NCBI GenBank assembly: GCA_025061935.1
Contig: JANWZY010000001.1
Location: 1 to 34,557, forward strand
Reading direction: 5' to 3'
Length of the DNA: 34,557 nt
From: Verrucomicrobiia bacterium
Lineage (GTDB): Bacteria; Verrucomicrobiota; Verrucomicrobiia; Limisphaerales; DTLC01
Part shown: positions 25,436-33,569 of the stretch, one piece after another
Layout of the letters: the number at the start of each line of letters is the position of its first letter
Numbering within the stretch: position 1 is the stretch's first letter
The notes under the pieces: generated by a model
The model's input: the letters and a program-made list of their open reading frames with translations, nothing else
Database searches by the model: none
What the model was told of the DNA's origin: nothing
Position numbers and translations under genes: made by a program

Positions 25436-26613
25436 AAATGTCAGTTGTTGTGACGCGGAATGTCGGACTAATACTGTTTGCAATTTCTGGGCTTGCGCTC
25501 ACGGCCCAGGAAGAAGTCGTTATCAGCAAGGAGGCATGGCACCTGAACGAGTTGCCAATCCCAATTGCAGTGGTAGGGTTTTCTGGCGAGGTCGAGCGCG
25601 TGCTCAAGTTCGACCTCGAAGTTGTCGGCTGCAAGCTGGTCAGCCCATCAGAAGCGCAATACCTTGTGTCCGGCAGTAATAGTGAAAGAGTCGAGGGCCG
25701 CCTAACTGACCAGATCAGCAAGACCGTACTTTTGGCCAAAGCATACACTGGCGGCACGTTGCGCGCGCAAGCACATGCATTTGCCGATGATATCGTGGCC
25801 TTGCTGCCCAACCGTGGCAGGGGGATCGCACGTACCCGAATCGCTTTCAGAGTAGCCCAAGGCCAGGTCAGCGAAATTTACGTGGCGGACTACGACGGAT
25901 TCAATGCGCAACCGGTGACCCAGGACGGCACAATCACGGCCGCCCCAGCTTGGGTGCCGGGCCGGCTCGAACTTTACTACACGTCCTATAAACTCGGCGG
26001 CCCGCACATTTTCCGCCACGACCTTAGCACTGGCACGCGAAAAGTGTTCGCGCGCTACCCGGGCTTGAATACAAGCGCGGCGGTCTCGCCCGACGGACGA
26101 CGTGTGGCAATGATACTAAGCAAAAGCGGCAGCCCAGACTTATATGTTTGCAACGCCGATGGATCGGACCTCAAACAGTTGACTTTCACGCGCGAGGACG
26201 AGTCGTCACCGTGCTGGTCACCGGACGGGCGGTGGATTTGTTTCGCAGCCAAGCCGAAGGAACGCAGGGTATTGTGCAAAGTGCGCGCCGATGGCGGGCC
26301 GGTGGAAATCATCCGCACTGGCGGTGTGCCCAACCCCACGGAGCCGGACTGGTCACCAGACGGCAGATGGATCGCTTTTACGTCCCAGACGCGGGCAGGA
26401 TTCGATATTTGCGTTGTCCCGGCTGAGGGCGGCACAGCAACCGTGCTTGTCGCTGGCGAAGACCCTAGCTGGGCGCCGAACTCGCGCACGCTCATCTTCA
26501 CGCGGCGCGTCCAGGGCGGAACTGTGCTGTCTTTGCTTGACGTACCGACGCGACAAGTCAAGGATGTGGCACGAGTTTCGGGCAATTGTTCGCAACCAAG
26601 TTGGGCCAGATAA
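25432..26613 (+). CDS. tolB: Tol-Pal system protein TolB
   Basis: Periplasmic beta-propeller protein that binds Pal and TolA. The 393-residue product begins with a signal peptide (VGLILFAISGLALTA-QEE, cleavage near residue 25). An N-terminal alpha/beta domain covers about 30-135. The propeller follows, with recurrent blade motifs: SPDGRRVAM, SPDLYVCNADGSDLKQLT, SPCWSPDGRWICFAAK, EPDWSPDGRWIAFTSQ and DPSWAPNSRTLIFT. The start ATG 25432 overlaps the tolA stop by 4 bases; an in-frame ATG at 25438 is equally possible. It is a little shorter than the E. coli protein (about 430). Confidence 0.95.
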   Translation: MKMSVVVTRNVGLILFAISGLALTAQEEVVISKEAWHLNELPIPIAVVGFSGEVERVLKFDLEVVGCKLVSPSEAQYLVSGSNSERVEGRLTDQISKTVLLAKAYTGGTLRAQAHAFADDIVALLPNRGRGIARTRIAFRVAQGQVSEIYVADYDGFNAQPVTQDGTITAAPAWVPGRLELYYTSYKLGGPHIFRHDLSTGTRKVFARYPGLNTSAAVSPDGRRVAMILSKSGSPDLYVCNADGSDLKQLTFTREDESSPCWSPDGRWICFAAKPKERRVLCKVRADGGPVEIIRTGGVPNPTEPDWSPDGRWIAFTSQTRAGFDICVVPAEGGTATVLVAGEDPSWAPNSRTLIFTRRVQGGTVLSLLDVPTRQVKDVARVSGNCSQPSWAR

Positions 26614-26647
26614 ACTGGCCGAGGAAAATTCAAACGTTACGTGGAAC

Positions 26648-27229
26648 ATGAAACTGAACAAGCTTGGCAACTTACTCGTCATTGGTTTGATGGTCACGTG
26701 CGCAGTTTGCGGCTGCCGCAAAAAACCCGTTGCAGTGACACCTATCCCACAGCGCCCACCTGGGCAGGTGGGGGATGTGTCCCCTGGTAGGCCGATCGAG
26801 CCCGCGCGGGAGACCGTCGGATACGAGACGCCTAGTGGCATCCCGATCAGCGAGGTTGACCGCACCGGCTGGCGCGAAGACGCCGAAATGTTCAAAAGCG
26901 AGACCGTGTACTTCGACTTCGACAGCTCGGCGATCAAGCCTGGCGAGCGGCCCAAGATTCAGACGGTGGCCACCTACATGAAGGCCAACCCGCGCGTGGC
27001 GGTCCGGGTCGAAGGCCATTGCGACGAGCGCGGTACCATCGAGTACAATCGCGCGCTAGGCGAACGGCGCGCACTGGCTATTCGTGAAGAGCTTGTCCGG
27101 CTCGGTATCGCCCCGGACCGTATCAGCACCATTAGCTACGGCGAAGAGCGGCCAGTTGACCCAGGGCATAACGAAGAAGCGTGGCGTAAGAACAGGCGCG
27201 GCGAGTTCGTCATATTGACCCCGCCGTGA
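26648..27229 (+). CDS. pal: Peptidoglycan-associated lipoprotein Pal
   Basis: Outer-membrane lipoprotein that anchors to peptidoglycan and binds TolB. From ATG 26648 the product has 193 residues with a lipoprotein signal and lipidated Cys at C23 (AVCGC-RKKP). A Pro-rich linker follows, then an OmpA-like domain from about residue 95: VYFDFDSSAIKPGE, then VEGHCDERGTIEYNRALGERRA with the Asp and Arg that hold diaminopimelate, and ISYGEERPVDPGHNEEAWRKNRR at the end. This wording is Pal rather than a generic OmpA domain. The open frame extends far upstream, but that part overlaps tolB out of frame and is not coding. Confidence 0.96.
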   Translation: MKLNKLGNLLVIGLMVTCAVCGCRKKPVAVTPIPQRPPGQVGDVSPGRPIEPARETVGYETPSGIPISEVDRTGWREDAEMFKSETVYFDFDSSAIKPGERPKIQTVATYMKANPRVAVRVEGHCDERGTIEYNRALGERRALAIREELVRLGIAPDRISTISYGEERPVDPGHNEEAWRKNRRGEFVILTPP

Positions 27230-27319
27230 CCGCGCGCCTGAGGCGCGGAGCTGCAGCCTTTCTTTGGGCCTTTACTCTTTGTGCCGTGTGGCCTACTGTT
27301 AGTCCGGAAAGGCCATGTT

Positions 27320-27559
27320 ATGAAACTTGTATTCGCAGGCGCGATTGGCGGCTGGGAGCTGATTCTGATTTTTGCAGTTATCCTGTTGCTGTTCGGCGCG
27401 CGAAAGCTGCCTGAGCTTGCCCGGGGGTTGGGCCAAGCGATTCGGGAGTTCCGCAAGGCCTCGCGCGAGGTCGCAGACGAGATCACGGCTACGCCGCCGG
27501 ACACGGGCGAGCCGAATTCGGTACAGAAGAAACCTGGCGAAGCGCAAAAGAATTCCTGA
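27320..27559 (+). CDS. tatA: Sec-independent translocase subunit TatA/TatE
   Basis: Pore-forming subunit of the twin-arginine translocon, 79 residues. The start is ATG 27320 with GGAAAGG ending seven bases upstream. The short N-terminal helix (GGWELILIFAVILLLFG) is followed by the family signature FGARKLPELARGLG, then an amphipathic helix (AIREFRKASREVADEI) and a short polar tail. Like other compact TatA proteins it has no TatB-type long helix, and no separate tatB is seen, so this organism may use a TatAC-only system. It lies 90 bases after pal and 61 before tatC on the same strand. Confidence 0.94.
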   Translation: MKLVFAGAIGGWELILIFAVILLLFGARKLPELARGLGQAIREFRKASREVADEITATPPDTGEPNSVQKKPGEAQKNS

Positions 27560-27620
27560 GCCGACGCGCTGCACCTGGCCGTGAATCGTTACTTTTAGTT
27601 GCCCACTCGCAAGGTGCATC

Positions 27621-28652
27621 ATGGCGCCCGAGCGCGAAGATGCCCGCGTGCAGCTCGACGCGGAGGAAAACGGGGGCGGACCGGTCAAACCATTTCTTGA
27701 ACACCTTGAAGACCTGCGGTGGGTGCTTCTCAAGTGCCTCGCGGCTGTCGCCGTGGCATTTGTCGTCTGCCTCCTCGGCGGCAACTTCATAGTCCGGCTT
27801 CTGACGTATCCGTTAAAGACGGCGCCAGCGTTCTTCACTCGCGACACGCGCGCGGTCACGCTCATATTCGGTACGAACCGGCTCGGCACGTTCGAGCTTG
27901 CGCCCGAGGAGTATGCAAAGCTCGGGTTGGGCACCGGTCCCGTGGCCGTGCTGAAGCTCGAGCCGACTGTTATTGGAACGAATCAGGTGCTCGGCTGGCG
28001 CCTGTGTCCCGAGGCTAGTGCAGCCGCGCGCAGAGGGTTGCAGGTCGAGCTTGTTACACTAAGCCCGGTGGGTGCGTTCGTCGTCGCGCTGAAAGTCGCT
28101 GCCTATGCGGGGGTGGTTTTAGCTGCGCCGTTTGTGCTGTTTTTTGTCGGGCAGTTCGTTTTCCCAGCACTTACAAGGCGTGAACGTTACTACGCCTCGC
28201 GCGCGCTTGTGATTGGCGGCGGACTGTTCATTGTCGGGGTATTGTTCTGCTACTTTGTCCTAGTGCCGATCGCATTGACTGCGTCAGTTCAATACGCACA
28301 GTGGTTGGGGTTCGCCACACCGCAGTGGCGCGCGGAAGACTACGTGGCGTTTGTGTCGAAGTTCATGCTCGGAATGGGGCTGGGCTTCGAATTGCCCGTG
28401 GTGATCCTTGCGCTGGTCAAGATTGGCGTGCTCGATTACCGCACATTGGCGCGCGCGCGCAGATACGTCATTGTCATAAACCTCATCATTGGCGCGGTAC
28501 TCACGCCGCCGGACGTGTTCACGCAGGTCCTAATGGCTGTGCCGTTGCAATTGCTGTATGAATTGACGGTATGGATCGCGTGGTTTTGGACGCGTAAAGA
28601 ACGCAGAATGCGTGAACGCGCGGACACATTGGTGCATCCGCCTGCGGGTTGA
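27621..28652 (+). CDS. tatC: Twin-arginine translocase subunit TatC, with extended first periplasmic loop
   Basis: Receptor for twin-arginine signal peptides, 343 residues against about 250-260 in E. coli. The N-terminal signal-peptide contact motif is FLEHLEDLRWVLLK (about 25-38). After helix 1 comes an insert of roughly 80-90 residues (about 60-145, including AFFTRDTRAVTL and ELAPEEYAKLGLG) before LSPVGAFVVALKVAAYAG, the usual pre-helix-2 segment. The remaining helices keep the key residues: the Glu in GLGFELPVVI and LTPPDVFTQVLMAVPLQLLYE. Such periplasmic inserts are seen in the PVC superphylum from memory. It converges with the paralogue D gene, 44 bases apart. Confidence 0.94.
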   Translation: MAPEREDARVQLDAEENGGGPVKPFLEHLEDLRWVLLKCLAAVAVAFVVCLLGGNFIVRLLTYPLKTAPAFFTRDTRAVTLIFGTNRLGTFELAPEEYAKLGLGTGPVAVLKLEPTVIGTNQVLGWRLCPEASAAARRGLQVELVTLSPVGAFVVALKVAAYAGVVLAAPFVLFFVGQFVFPALTRRERYYASRALVIGGGLFIVGVLFCYFVLVPIALTASVQYAQWLGFATPQWRAEDYVAFVSKFMLGMGLGFELPVVILALVKIGVLDYRTLARARRYVIVINLIIGAVLTPPDVFTQVLMAVPLQLLYELTVWIAWFWTRKERRMRERADTLVHPPAG

Positions 28653-28696
28653 CTCGGGCGGCGGCGAGCGCCATGCGTTTCCGGATTTATTGGAGC

Positions 28697-30688
28697 TTAC
28701 CGCGGGTTGCGCCAATCTTTAGCTGGGACCTGGCGCGCGCGGTAAAGCGCAAGCTCGGATTCGAGCTGTTCTGCCAGGCGCGTCAGTCCGTTTTCTCGCG
28801 CTTTGGCCAGTGCCAACTCGGCAGTCGCAGCCGCGTTCGAGAAGTCGCCCGACGCCGCGTGCGCGAACGCTAGCGTGGCGATGTAATCCGGCACTTGCGC
28901 GCCGGTAAGCCGCACAGCGCGCTCGGCCAGCTTGATCGCCGCCCCGCGGGTCTGGCTCGGTTCGTCCGGGCACGCCGCCAGGAGAAACGCCAGTTTATCG
29001 AGCGCCTCCGGCCAGTCGGGATCGAGCTCGAGCGCCTTAACATAGTTTGTTATGGCCTGCGGTGCTTGGCCGAGTTTTTGGAGCGCAAACCCGTAGTTGA
29101 GGTATGGCTTCGGGTATCGCGGATTTAACCGGATGGCCGTCTTGAAGTGCTCGATTGCCTGATCAAGTTTGCCTTGTTGCGCCAGTAACACGCCAAAGTT
29201 GTTATGTGCCAACGCGCTTTTCGGGTTTAACTCGAGCGCTTTGCTGTAATGGGCCGCAGCTTCTTCGTGCCTGCCCAGTGCAGTTAGCGCTACCCCGAGG
29301 TTATTGTGCGCGAGGAAATCGTTTGGTCTGAACTCGATGGCCGCACGGTACTGTTCAACAGCCGCCTCCATTTTCCCAAGGTTGGCAAAGGCCACACCCA
29401 GGTTGAGATGCGCAAACGCGTTACGTTTTGTCACCCTGACTGCGCGCGACATGAGCGTGACGCTGTCGCGCCAATAGCCGAGCTGCACGCGCGTAAGCAC
29501 AATGCAACAGACTAAAATTGCTCCGGCGATACCCGCACCGATTCTGAGCCCTGAGCGGTAACGGCCGAGCCAGTTCGCCGCGCACCATACCAAGGCTGTG
29601 AGCAGGCCAATTGACGGAATATACGTGTACCGGTCAGCCATGGCTTGATTGCCCACTTGCACAAGCCCGATGACGGGCACAAGCGCAATGACGAACCAGA
29701 GCCAGCCGACAAAAAACCACGGGCAACGCGCCCTCAACCGGAGAGCAGCATAAGTAACCCCGCTGACTGCTAATGCCCCGAGCAGGCCTGAGCCAATTGG
29801 GGGTGCCTGCGGCAATGGGTAGTACACGCAAAGATCGCTAGGCCAAAGTGTTTTGCTAATGTACCCCAGATATGCAGCCAGCGAGTTGAACAGCCGCAAC
29901 GACAGCGGTACTTCTTCCAGCGGCTTAACGGCACCCCCTGCGCGTTGCGCAACAAGCGTCAGTATGCACGAAATAGCGGTCAGACCGAAAAACGGCACCT
30001 TTTCAGCCAGAATCCGGATGCCCAGTTTCTGCGGTTCTGATCCCGTGGGATTTGTGGTGCCGAGATGCAGTCGCGCAAATGGCCAGTAGTCCAGCAGCAA
30101 CAGCAGCAGCGGTAGCGTGACGAGCATAGGCTTGGACATAAGTCCGAGTGCGAACAGGCCTAGCGCTAGAGCGTATCTGGTTGCTGTGCGCCGTTGCGCA
30201 TATCCGGTGTAGGCTAACAGGGCGAGCAGCATGAACCACGTGCTCAGCACGTCCTTGCGCTCGGCGACCCATGCAACCGACTCGACGCGGAGCGGGTGCC
30301 AGCCGAATAATGCTGCCACAAGTGCACTGCGCCATATTGAACCGGTCCAGCGCCGCAGCAACAAAAATAGCAGCAGAGTGTTGAGCGCATGCAAAATAAT
30401 GTTGGTCAGGTGGTGCCCGCCGGCGAAAAGTCCGTGAATTTCATAGTCCAGCATGTGTGAGAGCCACGTGACCGGGTGCCAGTTCGCCGCGTGCATGGCT
30501 GTGAGCGCCCACTTCAGGCCGGGCAGGCTAAGCCCCCGCGTTACCCACGGGTTTTCCGTCACGTACTCATTGTCATCAATTACAAGAAAGCCGTGCTTAG
30601 TCGCGGGCCAATACAGCACCAAGGTAACCGTGACCAGGACGAATCCCGTCCATAACACGGTACGCCTGTTGTCGAATCCGTTTTGCAT
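28697..30688 (-). CDS. Giant membrane-TPR protein, TMTC-like (paralogue D)
   Basis: A 663-residue protein from ATG 30688. The membrane half shows the family series: FLVIDDNEYVTENPWV (D38/D39; NY of the other copies is replaced by VI), HPVTWLSHMLDYEIHGLFAGG, FGWHPLRVESVAWVAERKDVL, LWPSDLCVYYPLP and QAMADRYTYIPSIGLL. About six regular TPRs follow from residue 405 (AHLNLGVAFANLGKMEAAVEQ, LAHNNLGVALTALGRHEE). The C-terminal module is more diverged than in A-C (DKLAFLLAACPDEP, TLAFAHAASGDFSNAA) and lacks the AAAYAEAG wording. It is the most distant of the four copies and lies about 10 kb from the others, beyond the Tol-Tat block. Confidence 0.85.
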   Translation of the reverse strand: MQNGFDNRRTVLWTGFVLVTVTLVLYWPATKHGFLVIDDNEYVTENPWVTRGLSLPGLKWALTAMHAANWHPVTWLSHMLDYEIHGLFAGGHHLTNIILHALNTLLLFLLLRRWTGSIWRSALVAALFGWHPLRVESVAWVAERKDVLSTWFMLLALLAYTGYAQRRTATRYALALGLFALGLMSKPMLVTLPLLLLLLDYWPFARLHLGTTNPTGSEPQKLGIRILAEKVPFFGLTAISCILTLVAQRAGGAVKPLEEVPLSLRLFNSLAAYLGYISKTLWPSDLCVYYPLPQAPPIGSGLLGALAVSGVTYAALRLRARCPWFFVGWLWFVIALVPVIGLVQVGNQAMADRYTYIPSIGLLTALVWCAANWLGRYRSGLRIGAGIAGAILVCCIVLTRVQLGYWRDSVTLMSRAVRVTKRNAFAHLNLGVAFANLGKMEAAVEQYRAAIEFRPNDFLAHNNLGVALTALGRHEEAAAHYSKALELNPKSALAHNNFGVLLAQQGKLDQAIEHFKTAIRLNPRYPKPYLNYGFALQKLGQAPQAITNYVKALELDPDWPEALDKLAFLLAACPDEPSQTRGAAIKLAERAVRLTGAQVPDYIATLAFAHAASGDFSNAAATAELALAKARENGLTRLAEQLESELALYRARQVPAKDWRNPR

Positions 30689-31485
30689 CCTTCGGTCAGA
30701 GCGCGTCTGTTGCGCGACCGGTGCGTATGGGAGAGACTAAAAAAACACGGAACGGGGCGGAAGCGCGAATCTTCAGCGTTGGCCGGAGGCCAGACGCCGA
30801 TTGGAACTTGCAGGGGTTAACAGCGCCTTTTGTGAACGACTTTTGATTTACGCCAGGGTTCACCCCGGCGAATTGCTGGCACTGACCCACAAAACCGATT
30901 CAACGGTCTTCGCTTGGAAGCCAAGTCATTGGAACAACTTGCCTCTGGTTATGGATTTTACACCTTGCGCGAAGCCAGGTGCTAATACAGCGGCAAGACC
31001 GTTCCAGAGTTATGTAAGGCCCGACCGAAGCTATGTATCCGCGCTGAGGCCAAACAGGAAATTGCATATCAGATTTAACTCGGCTTCGGATTTATGATCT
31101 AGGCTTGGCCGAAAAACGTCTGGCCGTCGGAGAATCCTGCGACGCGGGCGGTTTCCTACCAAGTATGCTTTCGGCGCTATAGAGGGCACGACCGTGCGGC
31201 CTGATGGGACGGATTGGTTATCTGGCTTTGCGACGACTTCTTACGGTGACAACCTCTGATTGGAGCAAGGGCGTAATGCGCCAAGGGTCAGTATTACTCG
31301 AGGCGTCCGGCTAAACGAGTATTTTGACCCGCTTACAACCCTGCTCCTGTAACGATCTTTTTGGGCAATCGTAGGACCGAGATGTAGCTTGCGGTTCGGC
31401 CCGGATTCGTTATGTTTAGCAAGCGCACGGGCGCGGCACTCGCGCTTAGTCTTTTGCACAGCAAGAACTGGTTTGGCTTGGAACT
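30689..31485. other. Gene-poor 0.8-kb region upstream of efp
   Basis: No supported gene. Open frames on both strands (up to about 100 codons) have no motif, poor codon use and no ribosome site. The GC content looks lower than in flanking genes. It must hold the promoters of efp (plus) and paralogue D (minus). Confidence 0.4.
31389..31416 (+). promoter_or_regulatory. Candidate promoter of efp
   Basis: TTGCGG (31389-31394), a 16-base spacer and TATGTT (31411-31416, four of six consensus bases). The predicted start is about 60 bases before the efp ATG. The -35 matches only three bases, so the call is tentative. Confidence 0.3.
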
Positions 31486-32043
31486 ATGGCAGTAGCGAAT
31501 GATTTACGCCGCGGAATGGCGATCAACTATAACGGTGATGTGTGCGTGGTGCTCGATGTCGAGCACCGGACGCCGGGCAATTTACGGGCGTTTGTACAGG
31601 CTACGTTGCGGAACTTACGCACGGGCAAATCGTCCGAGGTGCGGTTCGGCTCCACCGAACGTATCGAGACGGTCACACTCGTGAGCAAAAAGATGGATTT
31701 CAGTTACAAGGACGGCGAGGATTACGTGTTCCTCGATCCGGAGACCTATGAGACAGTAACTGTCCCGGCCGAGATACTCGGTGACGCCAAGAACTACCTG
31801 ACCGAGAACACACAGGTCACGATAAAGTTCGCAGACGACAAAATCGTGTCCGTCGAGCTGCCGCCGTCGGTCGTGCTCAAGGTGGTAGAGGCGCCGGAAG
31901 GCGTCCGCGGCGATTCCGCCACGAACGTGCAGAAGCCGGTTAAGCTCGAGACGGGCATCACTATTCAGGCGCCACTGTTCATCAAGCCGGGCGAACTGGT
32001 CAAGATTGATACTCGCACTGGCGAATACATAGAACGGGCTTGA
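31486..32043 (+). CDS. efp: Translation elongation factor P
   Basis: Ribosome-binding tRNA-mimic that relieves stalling at proline stretches. The 185-residue product has the three beta-barrel domains: KOW-like domain I (about 1-65), the central OB domain (KKMDFSYKDGEDYVFLDPETYE) and the C-terminal OB domain with the family ending (VKLETGITIQAPLFIKPGELVKIDTRTGEYIERA). The tip of the domain I loop reads HRTPGNLRAF: the position of the lysylated Lys of E. coli (K34 in PGKG) is N32 here, with Leu next and R34 two residues on. The usual modification by EpmA or EarP therefore cannot take place at a tip Lys or Arg of standard position. No modification gene is nearby. Confidence 0.96.
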   Translation: MAVANDLRRGMAINYNGDVCVVLDVEHRTPGNLRAFVQATLRNLRTGKSSEVRFGSTERIETVTLVSKKMDFSYKDGEDYVFLDPETYETVTVPAEILGDAKNYLTENTQVTIKFADDKIVSVELPPSVVLKVVEAPEGVRGDSATNVQKPVKLETGITIQAPLFIKPGELVKIDTRTGEYIERA

Positions 32044-32838
32044 CCCAGCGGCGACGTTGCTGCGTGGGTTGGGAATCAGTCTTGCTGGAAAGACGCGGTT
32101 CGGAGGCTTGATCGAAACAGCATGACCTCCATGACGGAAGGCTGATTACGTTTGCATTTATTCAGCCTGCACAGATTCGCACCGCTTTTCGTACCGCCAC
32201 ATCAGCACCTGGCATCAACCGGGTATCAATTTGACCAGCAGCAGCCGCCTAGAAAGGGGCGCAGAACCGTTGAGACGGTTTTGCGCTTCGGTGCGGCGTC
32301 CATTTTTGGCTAAACCCCTCTGTAAATGAGCCAGGCACGCCAACCAGCCGTTGTAACAGTGGCTGTACCGCTGTTGCTTGCACCCAGGTTGTCGCCGCGA
32401 CTCCGTTAGCTCCGTAAGGCGCAGCAGGAGCGATAGACCACCACGTAAGTGGCGGTTGAAAGGGGGCATCGCCCGCATTCGAGTTGGAGATGGAACGGAA
32501 GGCATGGGTTTTCTGGTCGCAGACTGCCAGACCGTTCCCGAGCTGTTCGCACCAGGCCTTCGCAAAACCCTGGCCCGATCCCATTTGCAACAGGCGTGTT
32601 GAGGGCGCGGTGTCTCGAAAAGCGCGCACAGCTAACCTGGCTAAATTACGCGGTAAAAACATAAAACGGAAATTTCGCTTTTCCACCGGTCGGCGCGGCG
32701 GATCACTAGAAAGTGCATATGGCAATTGGTTTGAAGTTCAAAAAGGCAATTTCAGTGTCAGTGCCACGAGCGCACACCCAAACGCGCATAATCAAGCATG
32801 GTTGCTTGCGCACCGAGCGAGCGTTGGGAAGCTTGGGC
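32044..32838. other. Gene-poor 0.8-kb region downstream of efp
   Basis: No supported gene. The minus-strand frame 32249-32725 has a tract rich in Trp, Pro and Gly (TWWSIAPAAPYGANGV, TTWVQATAVQPLLQRLVGV) that could be a decayed gene, but I cannot name it and the rest of the frame does not look coding. No terminator with a T-tract is obvious after efp. Confidence 0.35.
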
Positions 32839-33063
32839 TTAGCCCCCGACCGAGTTCGAGGGGCTTGCCGTGCCTGCCGAGCCAAAGTGATCGGCAGCCC
32901 TCTTCCGTGCTCGGCCAAGTTGAGCCGCAATTTCTGCCAGTTCCTCGATCAATTCGAGTTTTTTGGCAAACGGGAGCGCGTAAAAATCCTGGTGCTGCCG
33001 GCGCCGGCTGCCTTTCCAGGTTCCCAATTCCCAGTTCTGTTCCTGTTCAGGCAGTGCAGTCAT
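32839..33063 (-). CDS. Small protein paired with a nucleotidyltransferase
   Basis: A 74-residue protein. Its motif NWELGTWKGSRRRQHQDFYALPFAKKLELIEELAEIAAQLG resembles, from memory, a recurrent small-protein family (W-x4-W-x-G-x-RR, then a Leu/Glu-rich helix) found next to minimal nucleotidyltransferase genes. The ATG at 33063 overlaps the 3' end of the nucleotidyltransferase gene by 17 bases, as in coupled pairs. It could be an antitoxin-like or chaperone partner. I regard it as real because of this motif and overlap, although it is short. Confidence 0.6.
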   Translation of the reverse strand: MTALPEQEQNWELGTWKGSRRRQHQDFYALPFAKKLELIEELAEIAAQLGRARKRAADHFGSAGTASPSNSVGG

Positions 33064-33568
33064 AACTCGATGGATTCCCGTGCCAGAGATTCAGCTCGTC
33101 AATATCTGCCAAGTCCTGGGGCCGCCCCGCGGCGCGTTTCATTTCCAACAGTGTCCCCAACGAAACGATCCGCACCGTTATGCCCGGTCCGGACTCACAC
33201 ACGTCTGCCTTTGCCATTTCACGCTCGAAATCGAAAGGCTCCGCTACGAACAAATCCAGCGGCGTTTCGGGATGTTGATCACTCCAAAACCGGAGCACTT
33301 GCATGTTTTTTTCTCGCTGCCATTTCTCTCGCAGCATCGGGTCGGCGAACTCAGTTGCTGTAACCGGCACAATTGGGCGATACCCGAGCGCCGCCAATGC
33401 CTGAAATGCGCGTTCTATGACACGTTTTTCCAGCCTGATCACAATGTCAACATCCTGAGTCAAGCGACCGTACCCATGATGAATTACGGCCACGCCACCC
33501 ACTATCAGGAACGGCACTTGCGCTTCGTTCAGTGCTCGCACGACAGCGTCGAAGCTTGCCTTCTTCAT
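33047..33568 (-). CDS. Minimal nucleotidyltransferase-fold protein
   Basis: A 173-residue protein with the polymerase-beta-like nucleotidyltransferase core at its N-terminus: FLIVGGVAVIHHGYGRLTQDVDIVI, in which GG and the D-x-D (metal-binding) pair are visible. A second part has ETPLDLFVAEPFDFERE, with a third acidic residue, and a conserved-looking VRIVSLGTLLEMKRAAGRPQDLADIDEL near the C-terminus, where LKxxAxRxxDxxDI is typical for AbiEii/MNT-like families. Its product overlaps the downstream small ORF. The pair could be a toxin-antitoxin-like module in which the transferase modifies a nucleic acid or partner; the direction of toxicity is unknown. Confidence 0.88.
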   Translation of the reverse strand: MKKASFDAVVRALNEAQVPFLIVGGVAVIHHGYGRLTQDVDIVIRLEKRVIERAFQALAALGYRPIVPVTATEFADPMLREKWQREKNMQVLRFWSDQHPETPLDLFVAEPFDFEREMAKADVCESGPGITVRIVSLGTLLEMKRAAGRPQDLADIDELNLWHGNPSSYDCTA

Positions 33569-33569
33569 T

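Noticed and set aside
32249..32725. Minus-strand frame of 158 codons downstream of efp
   Set aside because: One stretch (TWWSIAPAAPYGANGV and after) looks protein-like, but the flanking parts do not and no family is recognised, so it is recorded only as a possible decayed gene.
32713..33363. Plus-strand frame of 216 codons
   Set aside because: Runs antisense to the nucleotidyltransferase and small-protein genes, which have recognisable motifs.
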